NCBI GenBank assembly: GCA_032622095.1
Contig: CP136066.1
Coordinates: forward strand, 99,099,319 to 99,163,318
DNA: 64,000 nucleotides
Reading direction: 5' to 3'
Source of the DNA: Siphonodentalium dalli
Taxonomy: Eukaryota; Mollusca; Scaphopoda; Gadilida; Siphonodentaliidae
This document shows, one piece after another, positions 56,919-64,000 of this stretch (positions are counted from its first letter, which is position 1; every line of letters begins with the position of its first letter). The notes below the pieces were generated by a model. That model saw only the letters and a list, made by a program, of their open reading frames with translations, did not search any database and was not told where the DNA came from. The position numbers and the translations under genes were made by a program.

Positions 56919-57593
56919 GATTTTCATTTTCAGTTCACTCACTTATATTCAGTGATTCCATATTACTGATATGTCAGTTTCAATGATGTGTGTATACATT
57001 GGACATAGGCATTGTCCTGTTGTGTAAGTTGTTTTTAAAATTGATTCTTTTATAAATTATGTATTGATATTATGTATTGTTAGGTATCACTTATCATCTT
57101 CGTACGATCAGAGATATTTCCACTTATTCCAGCTGACGATCCAGTGTAGAGCTACGACTCATATGAGGTACCAGTTTTCAAGGAATTCTATTTTTTTTTG
57201 TTATATACTCTGTGAGGTGATAAAGTGTTCCTTTCTATATATGATTATGATTTTAACATATTTGTGTTGATTGTTGTGTATTCATGATTGAAGTTCTCAG
57301 ATAGACCAGCCAGTGTGAATCAGTGGTGATTCCATTTCAGTGGTGTTGTGTGATATATTCACGTTGTTTACTGTCTACGCCAGATAGTGAAGATTAAGTT
57401 GATTAAGTGAAGTTATATAATGTTGATATTTGATTTCAGTTCTGAAGATAGGTCGGTGTCAAGGTTATCTCTGTGTATGAGAATGTTATAGATGATAATT
57501 TTCCATTATCAGTTGCAGAGTTTGAAAGTCATGTCTATTTGCGACATTTCCTTTCAGTATTGGTTTAAATGACTAGGGAGTCATTTTGTCAAC

Positions 57594-57604
57594 AGAGGGG
57601 AGAG
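57594..57604 (+). promoter_or_regulatory. Polypurine tract
   Basis: AGAGGGGAGAG, an all-purine run directly before the right LTR, is the usual plus-strand primer site. Confidence 0.88.
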
Positions 57605-58742
57605 TGTGACCGTGCTATTTTATATACCAAATCAGTATATGCCTTTATTACATGCTACACATGTATACTAACTAAGTTATTAAACCTAACTCACTAATAT
57701 ACATTTTATAGCCGCATTGTAATCATTTCATTCCGTGTACTTGGTTCATTCCATGTCGCGCTATTCCGTTCTGCACATTCCCCGTTTTCTAGTCTTATCG
57801 CTGATCTGTATTTTGCTATTTCCTATTTCTACTTTCGCCCAATATCTCATCCACTCTATTCTCTACCTTTTATTTACCGCCCAATCTGAGATCTAACTAT
57901 CGGACACTGAGGTGTTTTAGCCAATTACAGGTAGGCTTATTTACCGCGCTTTCTCAGTCCGTATTTCGTCACCAAGGTGTAAACATCGCTACATCGTATA
58001 ACACTCTCAGTGTTATCCTAATTTCTTCATGCTCGAAGAATGTTTAATAAGTTTAAGAAGTAATACTATGTTATGACATCTGACCTATGCTTTCCAAAGG
58101 ATGGTATGTAATATTTGTTATATGTTGTCACCCGTTATTATAGCTTGTATTTTAATAATATTGTCTTCGGTTTTGAAACTTTAGTGTTGTCACATTTGCA
58201 TAAATATATTTGCCCCATAATGTATGGATGTTGGAAATCGCACGCTGCGTTCATAATCTACCTTTTATACTAGCATGTAGGTTTTATTTCTAACTGTTCG
58301 TCACAGTTAGGATTGTGTCAAAATAGTTGTTTATATCGACAATAGGGAAGTTGGTTTTTGACACAATCACATTTCACATATTTATTAATATCCATACTGG
58401 ATATTTATTCGGCAGCAACTACAACCTATGTATTTGTTCACCAGGGTCCTTTATTTCGTTGGATCTCTGGATTGATGTCTGATGTTTGATGTTGTTGGAA
58501 CTGGGAAGTCAAGCTGTCTGTGTAGATGTTATGTGATGTCATCCATATGTGTCTTGTGATGTTGGATTGTGTTCCGTTTGGTATTGCATGACGATGAGTA
58601 TAGAATAAATATATGATGAAGACTTTTAAAGGTAGGCTCAGTTTACTATAGACCCTGCCAGATGATCAAGACTCAGAGCCCCATAAATGTTTGTGATATA
58701 GCGACATGGTTCACTAAAGACCCACCCCTGTGCTCTACCACA
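57605..58742 (+). repeat. Right LTR of the gypsy element
   Basis: Same length (1138 bp) and apparently the same sequence as the left LTR. The poly(A) signal AATAAA is at 58604-58609. Followed by the TSD copy CGTA. Confidence 0.95.
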
Positions 58743-58974
58743 CGTATTCACATGGTGATATGTTTTGAAAGATATAATGTGAAGCGTCTTCCAGAGATGG
58801 TCACACTTGTGGTTGTTTTTTTGCTGAGAGGTAATTTGTATTTAAAGAATGTCATTACATTATGAATGTTTGGTACGAAGTGCTAATATAGTATCTATCC
58901 TTAGTAGTTGTATGTTGGCGGTGAAATATAATGATGCACTTGATTTGTTTTCTATTTTGTTTTCTATTCCAGTG

Positions 58975-59884
58975 AACGCGGAGAATATATTTCTTAGTTA
59001 TTAACTGTTCCTTAATAGTCTAATTCACTGCAGGTGAAGGTTCCAACTCCAAATTGCACGATTTAAGTGACTGAGCGAATTTGTTTTGCGGCGCTTACAA
59101 TTATGGAATTTCTCCTGGGTAATTAAATTGTTTTTGTATTGCGATATCGACGCGTAATAGTCAAAGAAAAGCATACAATCTCAAGCTGGAACCGCTCCTA
59201 ATTGGAAGTAGATTATTAAGGAACAAGTATTAATAAAGAAATATATGCACTGCCTTGTTTGTTCAATGTTATATAAAGTTCCCTGTTATAACGGGTCAGA
59301 ACATTAAAGGCACGTGAGGCCTTAGTTGTCGAAAATATTCATATTTGTTCCAATCACCGTAAACAGAAAAACATTAAAACGCATACAGTTTCGTTCATAT
59401 ATACCATGATCATCGCGTAAACAGCATGTTATCATACAGATTTACTATATTTTACCTAAGCAAGAGCCTGATTGTGTTACAGAAGACAGCACAATGCTGC
59501 TGGATAATCACACACAAATGGCATAAACGCTCTTTATTAGTTCCATATCAGGAATTCACCAACAAAGAACGCTCTTTATGTTTACCATCATAATATAAAC
59601 AAACACCAGAAAAGTTACTTTTTATGGTTTTGTTAACATAACAATGGTCAAAGATATGACAATAACATACTGTTTATGCGATATTTCTTATTTGTATACG
59701 GACAAAGTCTGTCTACATTTTGTTGTTCTTTCTGTTTGTGGCGGTTTTTGACGGGTGGAAATATTTTCACAGGATACCCACCGCCAAGGCCAACCGTACC
59801 TTTAAACAGTTCCCATGTTTTGTACTGCATGGTGGAATATCTCTACGGGAGTTAGAAATAGTAGAGATTCATAGCATGATCTAG
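58975..59884. mobile_element. GATCATGCC-family miniature element, partial copy interrupted by a T2 element
   Basis: The left part (AACGCGGAGAATATATTTCT, as at 45939) and the right part (ATCTCTACGGGAGTTAGAAA, then TCATAGCATGATCTA) match the 45.8-kb element. The sequence between them is a complete T2 element with TTAA flanks, so the T2 copy inserted into an older resident element. Confidence 0.7.
59304..59805. mobile_element. TTAA-flanked miniature element, family T2, copy 3
   Basis: TTAAAGGCACGTGAGGCC at the left and CCGTACCTTTAA at the right. It is the same 502-bp length as the copy at 7177-7678, with only scattered substitutions seen. The close match implies recent amplification. Confidence 0.85.
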
Positions 59885-60126
59885 GGGTCCAGAAGAAAAT
59901 CATCCGCCGTTTTCAGGTTCAGCAGGGGCCCATGCATAATAGGGCAAGATCGATCGTTGGTAATTCACCCAAACCCCTCTGTTTTCTTCATCGGGGGCCG
60001 TCAATATTAAATAAGTCCCCTGGTATAAATTAATTATAACTATAAATTTGAACAATGCCACTTGTAATCTTCATCAAATTAGACAGTAATTGCTCACTTA
60101 TATCACGTCCCGGTGACAGAAACAGG

Positions 60127-60280
60127 TGGATTAATACATGAAATACTGTGGATTAATACGTGGAATACTGTGGATTAATACACGAAATACTGTGGGTTAA
60201 TACATGAAATACTGTGGATTAATACATGAAATACTGTGGATTAATACACGAAATACTGTGGATTAATACATGAAATACTA
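60127..60280. repeat. 22-bp minisatellite, 7 copies
   Basis: Unit TGGATTAATACATGAAATAC plus TG, repeated seven times with only one- or two-base variants (CATG/CACG/CGTG at the middle). There are no spacers, so it is not a CRISPR-like array. Confidence 0.95.
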
Positions 60281-60383
60281 ACATACAAACTTTACATATA
60301 GTATCAAAAGACTTGCCGAATCCATCGAAAAATTATCAGCCATGTTCAACTGTCCGCACACAAAGTGATGCAAACAATATTCT

Positions 60384-60752
60384 ATTATATACATTGGAAC
60401 GTCTGTCTGTCTCTCTCTGTCTGTGTGTGTGTTATAGAATCGAAAACTGCTCGATGTCAAGGACACGGTTGCACGTGAAATTGGACCCGCTCATATTGTT
60501 TCCGGGATCAAAGTAGGCCTACATACCAAATTTGAGTCAGATCGGTCGAGGTCCAGAAAAATGCCTACATGAGCGTATATGAGCGATGTCAAGGTCAAGG
60601 AAACGGTCGCACGTGAAATTGGACCCGCTCATATTGTTTCCGGGATCAGAGTAGGCCTACATAACAAATTTGAGTCGGATCAGTTGAGCAGTTTTCGAGT
60701 CTATAACACACATACATATATACAGACGGAAGTTCCAAAAATATATAATAGA
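60384..60752. mobile_element. Inverted-repeat element with an internal tandem duplication
   Basis: The left arm TATTATATACATTGGAACG, then TCTGTCTGT and TATAGAATCGAAAACTGCTC, pairs with the right arm GAGCAGTTTTCGAGTCTATA, then ACAGACGGAAGTTCC and TATATAATAG. Between them a ~131-bp unit containing CACGTGAAATTGGACCCGCT is present twice. No coding sequence recognised. Confidence 0.7.
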
Positions 60753-60759
60753 AGACTTT

Positions 60760-60885
60760 CGAAATATGAAATACAACGAAAAAGAGAAATAAGAAATACA
60801 GCGAAATAGCGGAACAGAAAATGCAGCGAAATAGAGCGAAATAGGAAATACAGCGAAATATAGAAATACACTGTTACATAGCGAT
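60760..60885. repeat. Short tandem repeat of GAAATACAGCGAAATAG type
   Basis: Irregular repeats of GAAATA and CAGCGAAATA of about 8-17 bp. Non-coding simple-sequence DNA. Confidence 0.75.
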
Positions 60886-61167
60886 TGTTATTAACGAAAT
60901 AACGGTGATATTTGAACAAGTGTTTTAAAGAGCGTTCAAGTGCAGTTCATTGTATACTTTGTAACTGAGTGAGAGAATCCATACAACAGAGTTAATGATT
61001 ATGGTACAATATATAACATATACTAGTAAGGTATCATACTTATCGTCCATTTACATTGGAGAATTACTGAAGCTGAAGCTGAATGGGATCAATGCTATTG
61101 AGAGCCAGAGGATACTTTTTCTGACAGGATGGGACAATGTGCATAGGACTATGCATGTTGCATTAGT

Positions 61168-63535
61168 ATGTTCAAGTTCAAGTTCAAAAGCTTTATTTAT
61201 AAAGTCAGGCATTTTAAATTACAAACATGAGCATTAAGCTCTTAACTGACTTGTAAAACAATGAATATGTACATAAACAGTAACGTGAATAAAAAACAAC
61301 CTATCTGAAAAATAAATTACATGTATATTAGCTAAAACTTTGTAAAAGACGAGTAAAATCCCTGAGGACAGGTAGCCCTGACTCTATCAATAGCGTAAAC
61401 ACAAATTAGTATATTCATATACGGCACAGTAATGTGCACAACGAGTCCATATTTCATTCCTGGATAACACGTTTTGTTCCATTCAGAGATACCAGACCAG
61501 AGAGTGCGGATTAAAATACAAAACATATGCATATAATTAGGATATCCTACAGGCACTGCATTTACATTTAAAACCATTCCAGGTAACATACATTCAAAGT
61601 CTTTCATCGTCTCTGCGGTTCTGCATGACTCTGGAAGAGAATTCCACACTTTAGGTGCCATGAATCTAAACGAGCTTATACCGAAAGTAGTAGTATCAGG
61701 TGATGGCAGTTCCAGAGTCTCAGAATTTCTAAAAGAGTATGAACTATGTTTACGTTTCACCAGGCAGTCCAAATAGGAAGAAGTGCTAATGTCCTTTAGT
61801 ATTTTGAAAACTGAGTGCCATAAGTCTGAGTCTTTGGAGATGTAGATGTTCACAGTTTTCAATCTTTAGGAGAAAGTCATAATCAGATGTGTAGTCATTA
61901 AAGATAAAACGAAAGGCTCTCTCCTGAATTTTCTCCAGCCTGTCCGTAGAGGACACACTGCAGAAATGCCAGGTAAGAGGGCAGTAATTAAAATTTGAGA
62001 GGATGAAAGATTTGAAGATACATTTTTTGCCTGAGAGGGTCAGCATATGTCCAAGTCTCTTTAAGACATTTTGCTGCCTTGATGCCTTTGAACATAGCGA
62101 ATCAATGTGAGTGTTAAACGTCAATTTACAGTCCAGCGTTATACCGAGTAATTTCACTTCCTCGATACATGGGATAAGATGTGAAGCATTTATGCCAGTT
62201 ATAGATTTACTTTTGGGACCCAATGATATTGCTTGGAACTTCTCTGGATTTGCCTTCATGCCAGTTAGTGCGAACCACTCAATGAGATGAAGGCTATCAG
62301 ATTCCAGAGTGCTCCGAACTACATCAGGGTCCTTGTGAGAGAAGGAAATTGTGTTATCGTCTGCATAATTATAAAAGGAGCAGTCCTTCACAAAGCCGAA
62401 AATGTCATTCAGAAAGATGTTAAACATGGTTGGGCCCAGTATGGATCCCTGTGGTACACCCTTGGTGATGCACCTCCAGGAACCCACACTGGAGCCAAGT
62501 TTAACACATTGTCTGCGACCAGAAAGATAGCTCCCCATATAAGACGCCGACTTTTCACAAAGATTATATGCACGTAGTTTCTCTAACATAATATCATGAG
62601 GTAGGCAATCAAAAGCCTTTGAAATGTCCATCATTACAGCGGCAACACTTTCATGCTTGTCAAGTGCCCTGCGCCAGTCTTCAATGGCACTTAACATTAC
62701 GTCACTGCATCCATGATGCTTCCTAAAAGCTGAGAGAGAGGGGTTAAAAATAGATTCAAAATGCATTTGTAGCTGTGAATTTATCGCTTTCTCAAATAAT
62801 TTTGATATAGTAGGTAAAATACTAACAGGCCTGTAGTTTTCCTTACTCAAAATATCATTTTTCTTGTGTATAGGTGTCACTTGAGCAACTTTAAGGCTAT
62901 CTGGGAAAGCAACGACATACAGAGAGTGGTTAAAACGATTACTCAAAGGCACGTGGATTGCATATTGAGTTACATATTTTCAGCATTTTTGCTGAGATAC
63001 CATCAATGCCAGTAGCCTTTTTTGAGTTTAGCTTATATATCTCTTTGGAGAAGAACTCTTCAGAGATTGGTTTCAGGCTACAAGTCTCCGGCGAAATACA
63101 GTTCTCTTTGGTTTTGACGATGCTTGGATGTTCCTTATTTACAGGATGGTTCATGGGTATATTTGATGCAACGTCAATAAAAAATGAGTTGAAAATTTCA
63201 CAGACAGATTGTTGGTCAGTAATTAACTCACCATTTTCCAGTAATAATGTACTTGTTTTTGGCTTTATAGCCCTTATTTGTCAGAAATAGTTTGACAGTT
63301 GGCCAAAAATCAGCAGATTTTGGGCCATCTGAACATTTGTCATTAAAATACGACTGGATGCTTTCCTTCTTGATACGTGTGACCAGATTTCTTTGTTTAC
63401 GGTAAAGTTCCCAATTTTTATGTGATCTGTATTTAAAATAGCGTTTCTGTAAGAATCTTTTCTTATAGATAGCTTTTCTCAAAACCTTATTCATAAACGG
63501 GGCCGGGTTTTTATGTGGCCGCCTTGTTTTATGGA
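61168..63535 (-). pseudogene. 5'-truncated, frameshifted LINE reverse transcriptase with (TTGAAC)n tail
   Basis: Read right to left: the linker (63494-63228, LRKAIYKKRFLQKRY) is open upstream to about 63535, where the element stops. Then comes the RT N-terminus (63154-62939, KKATGIDGISAKMLK) and the RT core (62952-61786). The core contains NYRPVSILPTISKLFEKAI, AFRKHHGCSD, MMDISKAFDCLPHD, GVPQGSILGPTMFNIFLNDI and the catalytic NYADDNTIS. The C-terminus is 61862-61332 (FRFMAPKVWNSLP). Frame changes occur near 63200, 62945 and 61820, so it is dead. No endonuclease is present. The 3' end at 61168-61186 is a short TTCAAG repeat, the kind of microsatellite tail seen on CR1/L2-type LINEs. The clade is an inference. 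Confidence 0.9.
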
Positions 63536-64000
63536 TAAGTACTATGTGGCATGTGATAACGAGAAAATATTTATAATTTATAATTAATTTAACGATGAAA
63601 TAAAAACAAGTATCATGTTATGGCTCTTTCTTCGACAGTCAATTAGACATCGGCTAGCTTTTTATCCAGGATTTCGCGCAAGTAGTTCAGTTCCTTCTTT
63701 ATCTTAAATACATCCTTTCATTCTGCGTCTCGTTCTGTCTCATCTGGATTATTTTCGAATCATGCATATTGCACTCATAACTTTCGGTGCGTTCTTCATG
63801 TAAGAATGCCAAAACACTTGCCCTAATCCTAGCCCTAACCCTAACCCTGAACCTGACCCTAAACATAACCCTAATACATATGGAGAATGGAGGGTGTGTG
63901 TGGCTTCGTGTATTCTTACGTGAATGATATACATAACTTTCTGACCTACTAAGATCACTCCCATTTTTTTCCACTTCCTGAAAAAAAACAGATTTCGAAG
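63536..64000. other. Right edge of window, no gene recognised
   Basis: AT-rich sequence beyond the LINE 5' truncation point. The only feature is the telomere-like tract at 63820-63873. Short frames over it (repeats of Val-Arg or Gly-Leu) are products of that repeat. Confidence 0.5.
63820..63873. repeat. Interstitial telomere-like (CCCTAA)n tract, degenerate
   Basis: CCCTAATCCTAGCCCTAACC continuing to CCCTAA at 63873: about nine units with substitutions (CCTGAA, CCTGAC, CATAAC). It is the complement of TTAGGG, the telomere repeat of most animals. Short and mutated, so internal rather than a chromosome end. Confidence 0.85.

Larger units (their letters stand above)
48435..58742 (+). mobile_element. 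Complete Ty3/gypsy LTR retrotransposon, 10.3 kb
   Basis: Two 1138-bp LTRs (48435-49572 and 57605-58742), each starting TG and ending CA, look identical by eye. The 4-bp TSD CGTA lies at 48431-48434 and 58743-58746. A tRNA primer-binding site follows the left LTR, and a polypurine tract precedes the right one. A single intact 1690-codon frame has the gypsy order protease, RT, RNase H, integrase. An intact frame plus matching LTRs indicates a recent, possibly still mobile, insertion. It sits about 6 kb downstream of the ZP gene in the same orientation. Confidence 0.97.

Noticed and set aside
60127-60280. CRISPR-like array of 22-bp repeats
   Set aside because: Copies are directly adjacent without spacers and the context is an animal genome. 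It is a minisatellite.

Overview
This is metazoan genomic DNA: AT-rich, intron-rich and full of transposable elements, with no bacterial gene organisation. The one host gene I can assemble is a zona pellucida (ZP) domain membrane protein, a family characteristic of animals. The transposons (Ty3/gypsy, three non-LTR LINE copies, a Polinton-like ATPase element, hAT-like and TTAA-targeted miniature elements) fit an invertebrate such as a marine deuterostome or lophotrochozoan. The sequence alone does not settle the phylum. A short vertebrate-type (CCCTAA) telomere-like stretch near the right end argues against arthropods and nematodes.

Layout. 1-8.3 kb: degenerate ~350-bp tandem repeats, a hAT-like element with an 8-bp target-site duplication (TSD), several hairpin miniature elements, and a possible 5' UTR exon near 2.5 kb. 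8.3-42.3 kb: the ZP gene on the + strand, eight coding exons over 34 kb. Exon phases match at every junction and give an exact 392-codon reading frame: signal peptide, ten-cysteine ZP domain, RRKR furin-type site, transmembrane helix and short basic tail. Its introns hold the transposons. Intron 3 has a LINE (16-18.3 kb) with a TTAA element next to it. Intron 5 has a broken LINE (28.7-30.7 kb). Intron 7 has the most striking object, an 8.5-kb near-perfect palindrome (33007-41537) flanked by 6-bp CACACA repeats. Each palindrome arm carries a complete zinc-finger/packaging-type ATPase gene, the two arranged head to head around a GC-rich triplet-repeat core.

42.3-48.4 kb: a possible alternative last exon of the ZP gene, then more miniature elements. 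48.4-58.7 kb: a complete, apparently very young Ty3/gypsy LTR retrotransposon (1138-bp LTRs, 4-bp TSD, primer-binding site, polypurine tract, a single 1690-codon Gag-Pol frame and a 2.3-kb leader). 58.7-64 kb: nested miniature elements, a 22-bp minisatellite, a 5'-truncated frameshifted LINE, and the telomere-like tract.

How it fits together: the host contributes one cell-surface or matrix-type ZP protein gene, and nearly everything else is mobile DNA layered in time. At least four miniature-element families occur in two to four copies, with TSDs visible by eye. Several nestings or duplications allow relative dating. The palindromic twin-ATPase element is the best candidate for something not well described. 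It has the 6-bp TSD and AG...CT ends of a Polinton/Maverick, but no polymerase, integrase or capsid gene. If the host pre-mRNA is transcribed through it, the element would form a ~4.2-kb double-stranded RNA stem.
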